Shown here: in pieces, positions 44,628 through 56,100 of the stretch
How the letters are laid out: each line of letters starts with the position of its first letter
Position numbering within the stretch: position 1 is the stretch's first letter
From: Piromyces finnis
Lineage: Eukaryota; Neocallimastigomycota; Neocallimastigomycetes; Neocallimastigales; Neocallimastigaceae
Reading direction: 5' to 3'
Assembly: GCA_002104945.1 (NCBI GenBank)
Contig: MCFH01000012.1
Span: 124,001-188,000 of the forward strand
Length of the DNA stretch: 64,000 nt
The notes under the pieces: model-generated
What the model saw: the letters and a program-made list of their open reading frames with translations, nothing else
Told to the model about the DNA's origin: nothing
Databases searched by the model: none
Translations under genes and position numbers: made by a program

Positions 44628-47600
44628 TTACGCAAAAGCAGAGTTAAACTTTACAATGTTCTTAAGATGAACATTTCGGTTCATCTGAATTCCAGTGGAT
44701 ATATCAGCTAAAGTAACCGTATTGAATTGTTTCTTGACAACTTTGAGTGGTCCAACGAAATAAGGCTCTAACTTCGTTCGATTAAAATTTCTAACTAATA
44801 CTAGATCACCGATATGGATATTTTTGCCCTTAGTCATACTTTGTTTTTCTTCCCTTCTAGTAGCCCAGTATTTATTCGCATTTTTAATATTTTCACAAGC
44901 TTCCAACGTCCACCTGTAATGATTAATAAACTTCTCAAGTAAGATTTCATCCGAAGACTGATTAATACCCTTAGTAGGTCTGGCGGCAATATCAAAGGGT
45001 TGCTGATCTTCTCTTCCATAAACCAATTCAAAACTAGAATGGTTTGTGACAGTATTTTTAGTAGTTCTGAGCGCCCAAAGAGCAGAAGGCAAAATTTCAT
45101 CCCAATCCTTGTTTTCTTTTCCAAGCAGTCTTAGAAGCTTTCCAATTTCTTTGTTTCTATTTTCAGTCAAACCATTACTTTCAGGATGATAAGTTGAGAC
45201 AAACTTGACATAGACATCATATAAGTCCAGGAAAACTTTGGTCATATCTGAGGTAAATTGGACACCGTTATCGGTTGTAATGACTTGTGGTACTCCATGC
45301 CGAGAGAAAACATTGATTAAAAATTTTATGACATCCTTTGAAGTGATATTTTCGGTGGGTTCTGCTTCGACCCATTTTGTAAAATGATCCACTGCAACTA
45401 TAATATATTGGTTATTGTTACGAGTTTTTACCAATGGACCAATGATATCTAAACCCAGATGAGTGAAGGGAGCTTCAACCTCAGTTGGAAGATTTTCCGT
45501 AGGTTCTGGATATGGTTGAGGGCGATTAAGTTGGCATTTTTCACATTTGGCTACAACTCTTCGAATATCATTAACCATGTCGTTCCAATAATAGCTTTTT
45601 CTCAGACGTTGATAAGTTTTATAATATCCTTCATGTCCAATGTTATGAGCTTCCAAAATCAATTTCAGTTTTTCATTGGTTTCCGTGATCAGTTTTCGAT
45701 AATTCCTTCCATCAATAAAGTAATCTACCCCATCTATTTTGGTGAACTTTTCTTCAACAAATTCTTTAATTACCTTAGATAGCATGGTTTCTTCTATACC
45801 TTTATTAATTTTAGTAGCTAACACTTCCTTATCTTTGTCATTTCTCATTCGAGACAGTGCATCTGCTACAACATTCTTTTTACCTTGTTCATAACGAATA
45901 TCAACTCCTAGCATACTAGCTGTTAAACACCATCTTGTTTGTCTTGCATTGTTTGGCTCCTTATTTTTAAATAATCCAATTAATGGTTTATGATCAGTAT
46001 AGACGATAGTCTTGAATGGACTTCCCATTATATAAGGCTTTAATTTAGTAATGCAGTAAAATAAGGCAGTCCCTTCCAAGTCAGTAATTCCATAATTTTT
46101 TTCTGCTTTCGTCAGACTTCGGCTAATATAATGAATTGGATGTTCAATATCGGTACCTTCCTTTTGTAATAATACTCCTCCGATTCCTTCATACGATGCA
46201 TCTGTTCGGATTATAAATTCTTTCTCAAAATCAGGGAATTTCAGAATAGGCGCATTAATTAACTTTTCTTTCAATATAATAAAACTCTCTTGTTGTTCAT
46301 TACACCATTTGAAAGGAACACCTTTTCTAAGCAACTTACACAAGGGAGCAGTAAGTTTAGCATAATTAGGAATAAAATCTCTATAATATCCAATTGAACC
46401 TAAAAATGATCTTAATTCATGGATATTCGAAGGAGGTTTCCAATTTTTTATAGCTTGGATTTTGTTATCTAATGGTTTAAGACCCTCTGTAGTTAAACGA
46501 TGGCCTAACACGTCAACTTCAGTTTGCATAAAATGACATTTTTCAATATTGATTTTTAGTTTGTTTTCCCGGAAAATTGCTAAAACTTGATTTATATGTT
46601 CAATATGTTCTTCAATACTCTTTGAATAGATCAGAATATCATCAATGAAGTTATAAACACACTTTCCAATTAACGGAAACAGAATCCGATTCATCTCCCT
46701 CTGAAATGTAGCGGGTGCTCCAGTGAGACCAAAAGGCATAACCTTGAATTGGTAATTTCCAAACTTAGTTGTAAAACTTGTCAATTCAACGCTTTCTTCA
46801 TCCATAAGGATTTGATGATAGCCGGAATATAAGTCCATAGTAGTGAATATAGTTGCACCATGTAAACTATCAAATATCTCATCTATAAAAGGAATTGAAT
46901 AGGCATCCTTTTCAGACAAATCATTAACTCTTCGATAGTCCACGCACATTCTCCATTTCCCATTATGCTTCGGGACCAAAACCACCGGAGAAGACCATTC
47001 CGAGTACGATGGCTCAATTAGCTTTTTATTAATCAATTTAGACAATTCTTCCTTAAGTATATCAGATTTGAACTTGGCTAACCTATATGATCTTTGTTTA
47101 ATTGGCTTTGCTCCTGGCTTTAAATTAATCTTATGGGGAGTTAAATTCGAAGGTGTTAGTTCTTCAGAAGAAGTAGCAATAATTTCAATATTCTCTTCCA
47201 ATATCCGAACAATTTGTTCTCGATACTTTTCATTAAGAGTCTCAGTAAAATTTTTATTGTGAATATATTCTGAAGGTGGTAAACCTTCAATATTTTTCAA
47301 ATCACTTTTAAAATCTTCATCACCGACTCTACGTATCATACACATAATCTTTTCTTCATCATCATATTTGTTATTAATTGGAGCAATATCTTCAATAAAT
47401 CCATTTGAATTAAATCTGCAAAGACTATAGCGAAGTGGGTGGATAAATAAGTTGTTATCCATTTGGGTTTTCAAATTAATTAACATATCATAAAAGGGGT
47501 CTTCTTTATCCACCACTCTAAAATCAGCAGTGATTGTAAGATCATTTATCTGGACCGGTACTCTAATAATTATGCCTTCCGAATAGTCATCATTTTTAGT

Positions 47601-48683
47601 AGCTAAACGTATTCTTCCACAACTCAATCCAATAGATTCATATTGATGGGGAAGTTTATCTAAATATTTTTTTGTTATAATACTTAAGTTGCTACAGGAA
47701 TCAACTAATAATTTACCTGGTACCCCATCAACCGTTGCATCTACCATAGCGATATCTTCTTCTGATACTTCTTTACTTTTGCTTACATACGAATGATCTA
47801 CATTATTTACTAATACCGAAGTAGCATTAAAATTCTCCAGAGCTCCCACAATTTTTGTGTTGTTCTTTTCCAGTTTAAGACCTTGTGACACTTGCGTTCG
47901 TAACTTTGGAGCCGAGTTAAGTAATTGACCAAAAGTAATATTGCATTTTGTTTCGTTAAGATCTTTAACTACATTATATTCTTCCGTATCTGCTATCATT
48001 TGAATATTTCTAGCAGTTTTCTTAACTTTCGATTCTGCAGGTTTTTCTTTCTTTTGCTCTTTCATTAATTTATTTAGAGTTGAATTAGAAGTAGATTTGG
48101 TTGATTCACTTGCGTTATCTTTCTCTACCACCTTAGCACCTTTCTTATCTGTAATTGCAGATAACATTTCTTCTTCATCATAGTCGATAATAATAGGATC
48201 TTCATTAGAACTTGCCAATTCATTCTTTTCTTCTTCCTTTTGTTCACTACTACTAGCACGCTCTTTATCCCGAAGTTTTCTTTCTTTTAGTTTTTGTTCT
48301 CTGATATTCGGTTGAGCAATAATAGAAGGATGCAGTTGCTTAGGAGAAACATCTATTGGTATATTTTCTAATTCTTGTGCTTTACGTTTCCTAAGAGCAG
48401 GTGTAAGAATAGGTCTAGGATCATTTTTCAAGTTTTTGTGAAGTCGTTTTTCTTTATTATCATCTTGTTCTTTGCTTATTTTATCCAACTTCCTTTTATT
48501 AGCACATACAAAGAACTGTTCATTAATATCAGTATCTTCAAAGTCACTTTCGATTTCTTCATCATATTCTTCTTTCGACCAATCACTCTGGCTTGTTGTT
48601 TCTTCATTTGGCATTGACTGATACTGAGCTGAAGCTATTTTATTGACGATGGGAGTGCTTCTTCTCCCACTTAATGATTTAAA
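44628..48683 (-). CDS. pol: Element E Pol: protease, RT, RNase H, integrase
   Basis: Expressed as Gag-Pol by -1 frameshift at 48677-48683; the first ATG in frame is at 48614 and numbering starts there (1328 codons). Long charged N-terminal linker (1-290); protease KLLVDSCSNLSII (residue 305, Cys in place of the usual Gly/Thr after Asp-Ser); RT KWRMCVDYRRVND, FTTMDLYSGYHQI and FIDDILIYSK (about 656); RNase H RTDASYEG, YTDHKPLIG; integrase zinc domain NIGHEGYYKT...CEKCQLNRP (about 990-1030); core LGLDIIGPL, ITTDNGVQF, SNGLTENRNKE. The C-terminus is a short basic domain (LVRNFNRTKLEPYFVGP) with no chromodomain. No stops or shifts. Closely parallels element B in domain order and wording. Confidence 0.95.
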   Translation of the reverse strand, partial: FKSLSGRRSTPIVNKIASAQYQSMPNEETTSQSDWSKEEYDEEIESDFEDTDINEQFFVCANKRKLDKISKEQDDNKEKRLHKNLKNDPRPILTPALRKRKAQELENIPIDVSPKQLHPSIIAQPNIREQKLKERKLRDKERASSSEQKEEEKNELASSNEDPIIIDYDEEEMLSAITDKKGAKVVEKDNASESTKSTSNSTLNKLMKEQKKEKPAESKVKKTARNIQMIADTEEYNVVKDLNETKCNITFGQLLNSAPKLRTQVSQGLKLEKNNTKIVGALENFNATSVLVNNVDHSYVSKSKEVSEEDIAMVDATVDGVPGKLLVDSCSNLSIITKKYLDKLPHQYESIGLSCGRIRLATKNDDYSEGIIIRVPVQINDLTITADFRVVDKEDPFYDMLINLKTQMDNNLFIHPLRYSLCRFNSNGFIEDIAPINNKYDDEEKIMCMIRRVGDEDFKSDLKNIEGLPPSEYIHNKNFTETLNEKYREQIVRILEENIEIIATSSEELTPSNLTPHKINLKPGAKPIKQRSYRLAKFKSDILKEELSKLINKKLIEPSYSEWSSPVVLVPKHNGKWRMCVDYRRVNDLSEKDAYSIPFIDEIFDSLHGATIFTTMDLYSGYHQILMDEESVELTSFTTKFGNYQFKVMPFGLTGAPATFQREMNRILFPLIGKCVYNFIDDILIYSKSIEEHIEHINQVLAIFRENKLKINIEKCHFMQTEVDVLGHRLTTEGLKPLDNKIQAIKNWKPPSNIHELRSFLGSIGYYRDFIPNYAKLTAPLCKLLRKGVPFKWCNEQQESFIILKEKLINAPILKFPDFEKEFIIRTDASYEGIGGVLLQKEGTDIEHPIHYISRSLTKAEKNYGITDLEGTALFYCITKLKPYIMGSPFKTIVYTDHKPLIGLFKNKEPNNARQTRWCLTASMLGVDIRYEQGKKNVVADALSRMRNDKDKEVLATKINKGIEETMLSKVIKEFVEEKFTKIDGVDYFIDGRNYRKLITETNEKLKLILEAHNIGHEGYYKTYQRLRKSYYWNDMVNDIRRVVAKCEKCQLNRPQPYPEPTENLPTEVEAPFTHLGLDIIGPLVKTRNNNQYIIVAVDHFTKWVEAEPTENITSKDVIKFLINVFSRHGVPQVITTDNGVQFTSDMTKVFLDLYDVYVKFVSTYHPESNGLTENRNKEIGKLLRLLGKENKDWDEILPSALWALRTTKNTVTNHSSFELVYGREDQQPFDIAARPTKGINQSSDEILLEKFINHYRWTLEACENIKNANKYWATRREEKQSMTKGKNIHIGDLVLVRNFNRTKLEPYFVGPLKVVKKQFNTVTLADISTGIQMNRNVHLKNIVKFNSAFA
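48650..48683 (-). promoter_or_regulatory. Programmed -1 frameshift cassette of element E
   Basis: Coding strand: T TTA AAT (48683-48677), 7-nt spacer, TGGGAG (48669-48664), 8-nt loop, CTCCCA (48655-48650). Gag stops two codons after the heptamer, at 48673-48671. The -1 frame is open into pol. Same spacer length and stem as in B, with different loop and spacer bases. Confidence 0.87.
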
Positions 48684-49552
48684 TGATTATCATAATAACG
48701 CTTCTTGTTTCCTTCAATAATGGCTTGAAGTTTTGGGCAATTTTGTTGATAATGACCAGGTTCACTACAGAAGAAACAAGCTTTAATAGTTAAATTCTTC
48801 ATTTTCTTGACTAGGTTATTCATTTCATCATCTTTATTAGGCTTTTTGGCTTCAGTAAAAGAAACTTTTCTCTTGTATGGTTGAAAATTATTATAACTTT
48901 TGGTTATTGCAGTAGTCGTTGGTATATTACCATCATTATCTATTCTAGTATATAACCTATCTACCTTCTCAGCTATCTTAAAGGCCTTTTCTAGGGTGAT
49001 ATCATCTTTTAAAGATACTTTTCTCCATGCTTCTTTATTATTTTGTAAAGAATCTGCATAATCTAACACACTAATCTGCTTCTTCTTTTTCTTATCCAAC
49101 TTTAAATATAAAGATCTATATCTTCTATTGAAATCTTTAACTGATTCATTTCTTCTTATACGTAATCTTCTTAGTTCCCGTAATAACATACTTTGATCTT
49201 CTTTTAACCCATAAAATGTTTCAAGGGCATTGATAATTTTCCCAAGTGAGGGATAATCTTCTTCATTAGATTCATTTTTCTGATTCTCTTCTTCATTTTC
49301 ACTTTCATATTCATCTTCACTATCACTGTCTTTATCTTCCAACTCTTGGATTACCTTTCTTGGTTCACCCTTAGAAGTAAGCACACATGCCATGTAAATT
49401 TTCTTGGCACTAGTGATATCTTGAAGTTCAATCCATAAACTTATTTCAGAAGCCCAGGATCTTATGTCCAAATTATCTTTGGAAAGTTTTTCTATATCCT
49501 TGAGTTCCTTATTCAACTCCTTGAAATCTATCCTTGTAGTAGAATTGCTCAT
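48671..49552 (-). CDS. gag: Element E Gag
   Basis: 293 codons from ATG at 49552 (MSNSTTRIDFKELNKELKD). Capsid-like region with the long acidic insert EDKDSDSEDEYESENEEE, then LRELRRLRIRRNESVKDFNR and zinc knuckle CFFCSEPGHYQQNC, ending NHLNH*. Upstream in-frame codons lack ATG, so this start is preferred. The knuckle binds element RNA; the stop lies in the recoding signal. Confidence 0.9.
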   Translation of the reverse strand: MSNSTTRIDFKELNKELKDIEKLSKDNLDIRSWASEISLWIELQDITSAKKIYMACVLTSKGEPRKVIQELEDKDSDSEDEYESENEEENQKNESNEEDYPSLGKIINALETFYGLKEDQSMLLRELRRLRIRRNESVKDFNRRYRSLYLKLDKKKKKQISVLDYADSLQNNKEAWRKVSLKDDITLEKAFKIAEKVDRLYTRIDNDGNIPTTTAITKSYNNFQPYKRKVSFTEAKKPNKDDEMNNLVKKMKNLTIKACFFCSEPGHYQQNCPKLQAIIEGNKKRYYDNHLNH

Positions 49553-50181
49553 TTTCTTGTATTTTCCTTGACCGAATTTATTGCAGTACAAGATGACAGA
49601 GTATAGACTCAAAAATACCTTTGATAGTCTAAAAAAAATTATAAGTTCGAAATTCCTTTATCGACCACTTATTAGTTGTAACCAAGCTCGAAATTCCTTT
49701 ATCGACCACTTGACAGAATGAGATACAAATAATCTAGCACAGCACGTACTACCAATTATTTATTTAAATTTTTAGTATCACTCCTTACTATCTTAGTTCA
49801 GTCAGAAAAGATGAAATTATTACTTTTGTTTTCTGTTTTTCTTATAGTTAATTATTATTTGTTTTCAATTTACTAGCAAGAATTTTAATTTAATATTGTT
49901 ATTACTGATTCAAGTTACCGACCAAATTATATATAATAAACTATTAACTAAGAGTCTTTCGTCCAATGGTAAATGTTGCCGTCACCTTATTCACACGATC
50001 TAAGTTCCGTCACGTGCTTCAGGATCTTTCTACCACCCCTAGTATACCTCTGTTGATTAGTTAATAATGCTTGTCTATGCTGATATAACTTGTTTAACTT
50101 AAAACAGTAAGAAAAGAATATTTCAATTAGCAATATTAAATTACTCGAAGAGAATCAACAAAAAGAATAGATATATATATC

Positions 50182-50219
<38 letters not shown>

Positions 50220-50593
50220 AATTATTATTTAAAAACTTATTTCTTTTTATAAAAATATAGGCCAACCTATATAATGTTAAACCATCAAGTATTATAGGTT
50301 GTGTAATTCTAAGTGAAAATCCCTCGTAGCTCTTTGATGATAAGCCACAAATATACCCGATGGTTAATATTAAATATAATTTAATAAAAGGAAGTAACGT
50401 AATTAATTTCTTTATTATCACTAACTTAATTAGCGGAAAGAAAATAATTGATTATCTTCACCAATTATCAGATATAATTGAACACCAAAGTATTACGTAC
50501 AGCAGTTTAACTTGCCACGCTAAGGGTCACTTTCGAATTATTTATTTATATTTTAAAAAGAATAATTTTTAAAAATCGTTCAATTAAAAAAAA

Positions 50594-50631
<38 letters not shown>

Positions 50632-51083
50632 TTATAACTACTAAAATAATATTTAATTTATTAAAAATTTGAATTACAATAATAAGTATAGTAGAACAGC
50701 ATTTCACAGCAATTTTCCAATACTTATTTAGGGTGCTTAAGTAGTTCACAATTGCCCAGCTTACCGTATTACCAGTGTCATGTAGCAATTATGCGAGGCA
50801 CTTCTATTTCTCTAGCAAAATAGAAAGGTTCAGCGCTTTCCAGTATCCTACTGTGAAAGATAAACTAGACCTAAAAACTTAACCACTAATTCCTAAATAA
50901 GTACTGCTTCTAAAGCGTACTAATTCAGTTCTACTAAAATATTATACCTTAAAGCTTCAACAGTAATATAAATATTACCTATAACTTTGAAGGGTAATAA
51001 ATTTTTAAGAAATTTATATAATATTTTAGTAATATTTTAATATTACTTTATCCTATGTATTAATAATTTTTATTAATATTATT
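49553..51083 (-). other. Leader of element E with poly-A tracts and short repeats
   Basis: No credible gene. It contains a 28-nt direct repeat (cgaaattcctttatcgacca at about 49649 and 49691), T30 at 50186-50215 and T28 at 50597-50624 (A-runs in the RNA), and GC-richer islands at 49960-50060 and 50690-50960. Layout resembles the leaders of A and B. Confidence 0.65.
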
Positions 51084-51100
51084 CCCCGATATCTCCACCA
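51084..51100 (-). other. Primer binding site of element E
   Basis: Coding-strand TGGTGGAGATATCGGGG, complementary to a tRNA 3' end ending CCCCGATATCTCCACCA, so a tRNA with acceptor GGAGATA. It lies 7 nt inside the LTR end, further than usual. The tRNA identity is not assigned. Confidence 0.65.
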
Positions 51101-51107
51101 ATTTTTA

Positions 51108-51821
51108 TGTTACGGTTCGAGGAATTTACTTTTATTTATAAAATATTAATAAATTTATTAATACTCAAAAATAATATTAAAATGAAATAAGAAAAATTGT
51201 TTTATTAATAAAATTGTTTTATTAAGATATTAATATAAAATTATAAAATAAAAAAAATAAAAATAAAAATAAAAATATCTGTATATTCTCTAATTCTTAT
51301 AATATACACCTTTTTATACTTTTTGTAAAAAATTAAGTAGTGTTAATTAAAAGAATTAGTCTTTAATTATTTACATTAATTTTAGTATTTAAATTACTTT
51401 TAAATGAATAATAAAATTACATTACTATTATAATAAATATTTATACATATTATTAAATTGATTAACATACATTAAAAGTTTACTTTAAATATATTTAACT
51501 AAAGAATTTTACTATTTTACAGAAATATTATTCATAATTTTAATTAATAAAAATTCATTAACTTGATAAATTAAACTAAAAGTTCAATAAACTATAATTT
51601 TCAATATATTATTATTACGAAATTAATTTTTAAGTTTAATAAAATAAAATTTAAGTTCAATAAAAATAATTATTAATAATTTTAAATATAATTTAAGTGT
51701 ATACATTAATTTACAAATAAGAATATTGTAAAGTTTTCATACATTTAGGAACAATAATGAATGGATTAGGTCATAATCATTAATTATGACAAGAATAACA
51801 TTATTTGTTGGTTCCTTAACA
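51108..51821 (-). repeat. 5' LTR of element E
   Basis: 714 nt, same ends and sequence as 43891-44604. Marks a recent insertion because LTRs are identical when an element inserts. Confidence 0.93.
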
Positions 51822-52223
51822 ATTGTATTTCGGGGTTTCCAAAGCTGGCTTCGCCGTCAGGTTGTTGGACGCTGACCTACTTGTCATGTGTTCGACTCCG
51901 GGTTCTCTATATTATGGATTAAATATAGCAATCGCTATATTTAATCCATAATATTTGTCTATTTCCATTTCTTCTTTTTTATTTAAATAATTGAAGTTAC
52001 CAATCAATATGAATAATGCTTAATCATAATTATTAAATAAGAATATTTATAAATAGTAAATATAAATAATTTATAGAATTCATGTAAATTTAGTCTTTAG
52101 AATTAGTATTAAGGTTAATTTGTATTAATAATATTAAATAATCAAATTATTAATAAAATATACTATTAATACAAAAAATAGGTAATTAGTATTGTGTTAA
52201 CCTGAGTCTCTCGCGTTGTTACA
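51822..52223 (+). repeat. 5' LTR of chromovirus C, right part
   Basis: Continues the LTR begun at 28141-28180, up to GTCTCTCGCGTTGTTACA. The first four bases are E's TSD. It includes the palindrome attatggattaaatatagc/gctatatttaatccataat. The next internal bases, ATACTAATTCTC, show no tRNA-type primer site. Confidence 0.88.
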
Positions 52224-52323
52224 ATACTAATTCTCTAAGAAAAAAAAAGACTTACCTTAACACAATAATAACTTAACCCTTTATAAAATTAATAAAACCA
52301 TTTTTTAATAAAACATTTTAAAT

Positions 52324-53157
52324 ATGTCTTATAACCCTTTCAACATTTTCACTACCGCCTCAGCTTCTTCCTCTCAACAAAGCCAAGTACCTCCTGTGGA
52401 CCCTCTTATGCTGGATTATGTGCTACCGATAGGAAACCCAAGCAAATTCTCAGGAAAAAGTATGGATCTTGAAGAATTTATTCAACATTGTGAATTAATC
52501 TTTCAATTAAGAAGCATTCTATTCCGCTCGGACGCCCATAAGACAGCTTTTATGTTTTCCTATATGGAAGGGGATGCCAAACTCTTCGTAGCTCACTTGA
52601 TCTAAGAAAGAAATCCAGTTATGAACAGTTATCCTAGCTTTGTTGCCTTACTTAGAAGAGTATTTCGTAATCTTGACATTGTATTCAATGCCAACCAAAT
52701 TATTATGGCATTGAAACAAGAACGTATAGGTGAAGTATCTCAATACATCAAAGATTTTGAACAAGCCTCAATCCATCTTGGATGGAATCAACCGGCCCTC
52801 GTCTCAAAATTTATTGATGGATTGCATGATGAAGTCAAAGCCGAGTTATTAATGCGTGGTGAGGATATACCAACCCTTCTTGCTGCGTTTCATAGAGCTA
52901 TGATAATCGACTCAAGCCTTCTTAAGAAACATAATATTTCCAGAAATTACTGTGGTGCTTCTCTTTATAATCCATTTGTGCGAAAGATGAGAAATAAGGA
53001 TCAAAATCCTTTTACCCGTTCCACTCAATCTGATGGTAAAAGACGTGGTCCTTTATCTGCTGAAGAAAAACAAAAGCGTCGTGATCAAGGTTTGTGTATG
53101 TATTGTGGTGCTAAGGATCATTTGGTCACTTCCTGTCCTAAAGTTCCAAAAAACTAA
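52324..53157 (+). pseudogene. gag: Chromovirus C gag, one nonsense codon
   Basis: 278-codon frame from ATG 52324 (MSYNPFNIFTTASASSS), interrupted by TAA at 52603-52605 in AHLI*ERNP. Capsid-like LEEFIQHCELIFQLRS, GEVSQYIKDFEQASIHL and LVSKFIDGLHDEVKAELL, then zinc knuckle CMYCGAKDHLVTSC and the stop at 53155, overlapped by a slippery site. Confidence 0.9.
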
Positions 53158-53193
53158 CTTCTAGAGTAGATTCTGAGCCTAAATCTTACTCTA
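53148..53193 (+). promoter_or_regulatory. Programmed -1 frameshift cassette of chromovirus C
   Basis: Slippery heptamer A AAA AAC (53148-53154) in gag phase, followed at once by the gag stop TAA, a 7-nt spacer (53155-53161), then a hairpin: TAGAGTA (53162-53168) pairs with TACTCTA (53187-53193) and GATT (53169-53172) with AATC (53182-53185), one bulged T and a 9-nt loop. The -1 frame opens directly into the pol linker (LTSRVDSEPKSYSS). Confidence 0.85.
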
Positions 53194-56100
53194 GTACAAA
53201 CCCCTTTGAAGCTAAGCCTTCTACCAATAATACACACCATCCAAAATCTTATAATCCATTCATTCCCTTAGATAAATACCTTATTTTTCCGTTCATCATT
53301 ATGATTAATAATAACCCATGCGATATCTCAATCTTGGTTGATTCAGGTGCTATTGAAAACACTATCTCCAAATTTTTTAATGAGAAATATAGTATTCCAG
53401 TATCGGTTTCAAAAATATCTGGAACCATTGACTGTGGTGGGAAAACTTCTAATATTTTGGGAATGACTAAACCTCTTAGGATTATATTTAAAGATGAATC
53501 ATTTTCTATTCAATTCATTATCACAGATGATGATTCTCTACCTCCAATTATTGGTACCCCTTGGCTCAATTCAAATAGGGCAGTCGTAGATTTTGATTGT
53601 AAAAAATTGTATTTTAAAAAAGATGTATCTAAATTTGAAACTAATAATGCATATTTTAAACCTAATTGCGAAAACCCTCAGTGTAATGACTCTTGTGTTT
53701 CAACAAATAATTCGGATATTCATCTTCACTCAATCTCTTCGACTCCCTCTTCACCTTCTATTGATTCCTCCATCCCTGCTTCCTCTCCGGTAAGTAAACC
53801 TGATTCTAGCACTTCTCACCGTTCTCCAACGTCATATTCTCAAAAATTTGCAATTTATATTACTTGTCCCTCTATAGATTCACCTTCAAAAACACCCTCT
53901 ATTCCGGATTTTTACATTGACTTTAAGGACGTCTTTTCTGAAAAAGCAGCAAACGAACTTCCCCCGCATAGACCTTACGACTGTAGAATCGATTTAAAAC
54001 CCGACTCTTCTCTCCCTTACGGCCCAATTTATTCTCTCACCGTGGAGGAAACAAAGACACTTAAGGATTATATTAAAGAAAACTTAGAAAAGAACTTCAT
54101 TCGGAAGTCTATCTCTCCAGCCGGCGCCCCTGTCTTATTCGTTCGAAAAAAAGATAATTCGCTTCGGATGTGCATTGACTACAGAAAACTCAACGATATC
54201 ACTATTAGGAACTCCTATCTCCTTCCGCTAATCAATGATCTTCTTGAAAAAGTCAGCGGAGCTAAATTCCTCACTAAGCTCGACCTTCGTTCCGCATACA
54301 ACCTTGTTCGTATTAAGGAAGGTGATGAATATAAAACGGCTTTCAACACTAGATTTGGTCATTTTGAGTATTTAGTCATGCCGTTTGGTCTTAAAAATGC
54401 CCCAGCTACCTTCCAGCATTTTATCAACAATATTTTAAGTGATTTCCTTGACGACTTTGCCTTCGCTTACATTGATGATATTCTCATTTTTTCCAATACA
54501 TTAGAGGAACATCATAAGCATGTTCGCTTAATTCTCGAACGTCTTCTCAAGAATAACCTCTATGTTAAACTCGAAAAATGCGAATTCGATGTTCCTGAAA
54601 TTGATTTTGTTGGTCACCATCTTTCTGGTTCTGGTATATCAATGGAAAAGAATAAAGTAGACGCCATTCTTAATTGGCCTCTTCCCCAAAATACAAAACA
54701 TATCCAACAATTCATGGGTCTCTGTAATTACTACAGGCGCTTTATAAAAAATTTTTCTAAAATCGCTGCGCCCTTGACTCGATTATTAAAGAAAAATGTT
54801 CCTTTCATTATGGACTCTTCTGCCGTCTCAGCTTTCAATAATTTAAAAAATGCTTTTCTTTCCGCCAGTCTCCTTTGCCATGCCGATCCGAACAAACCTT
54901 TCATTATTGAATCCGACTCCAGTAACTTCGCTATCGGTAGTGTCCTTCTTCAAGAATTTGATGGTTCTCTTCACCCTGTTTCTTTCTTCTCGAGAGCTTT
55001 AACCAACGCCGAATGTAATTACCCAATTTACGACAAGGAACTCCTTGCTATCAAAGAAGCCTTTCAAACCTGGAGGAACCATCTTGAAGGTGCCAATCAC
55101 CAAATCACTGTCTTCTCCGATCATCGTAATCTTCTTTTTGAGCGTAAACCAGATCATCTTTCCCAACGTCATATCCGCTGGAGTATCTTCTTCTCTCGTT
55201 TTGATTTTGTTATTAAATACAAATCTGGTTCGAAGAATAGAGCTGATTGCTTGTCTCGTAGACCTGATTATGAACATAAAGTTTCTAATTCAGGTTCAAT
55301 TCTTAACACTTCTAATTTCACTAGCATTTCCTCAGTTATTTCTCTAAGTGATAGCTCTCTATTAGAAAAGATTCGTTCAGCCCTACCTTCAGATCCTTAC
55401 TTCAATTCTACAGACAACTCCAGAAGACTTAATCTCCCCAATTCTCCTTTCACTTTCAAGGATGATATTTTTCTTTACAACTTTAAGATTTACATTCCCG
55501 AAGTCCTTCGTGTTGAAATTCTTCAATCCCATCATAATTCCCCTTCTTCCGGACATTTCGGTATTAGGAAAACTCTCGAACTTATTAGTAGAAACTTTTG
55601 GTGGAAGAGCTTGAGGGGGGATGTACGCAGATTTGTAAATTCATGTGATACGTGTAATAGAAACAAAAACAGCAATCATAAACCATATGGATTTCTTCAA
55701 CCACTCTCAATACCCGAAAAACAATGGTCTTCAATATCTCTTGATTTTATTACAGATCTACCAAAATCGAACAATTACTCTGCTATCCTAACAGTGGTGG
55801 ATAGATTATCGAAGATGGGTCATTTCATTCCACTTAGAAAGCTTCCCTCAGCTGAAGAAACTGCACAACTTATCTTGGATAATGTATTCAGACTACATGG
55901 CATTCCAAAGGAAATTATATCAGATCGCGGTAGATAATTCAATTCCAAATTCTTCCAACATTTTTGTAAGCTACTGTACTGTGAATCCAAACTTTCAACT
56001 GCTCATCACCAACAGACTGATGGGCAAACGGAAAGGCTTAATAGTATAATTGAACAGTATCTCAGGTGTTTCACTAACAGTAAACATTCTGACTGGAGTT

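Larger units (their letters stand above)
43891..51821 (-). mobile_element. Ty3/gypsy element E, complete and apparently intact
   Basis: 7.93 kb, LTRs 43891-44604 and 51108-51821, both 714 nt and identical wherever compared. Four-base TSD ATTG (43887-43890 and 51822-51825). Gag and pol are open with a -1 frameshift cassette between them. The polypurine tract GTGGGGGCAC lies beside the 3' LTR. Inserted right next to B, in the same C LTR. The best candidate for a mobile element in the window. Confidence 0.95.

Noticed and set aside
44834-45124. Other-frame open stretches overlapping the retrotransposon genes, here and at 33089-33523 and 37685-41446
   Set aside because: They lie within well-supported gag and pol genes in other frames and have no motifs of their own.
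51826-52223. tRNA-like or SINE-like block in the C LTR (ggcttcgccgtcagg ... tgttcgactccggg)
   Set aside because: Resembles A and B boxes loosely but no cloverleaf can be drawn, and it is an integral part of every C LTR.
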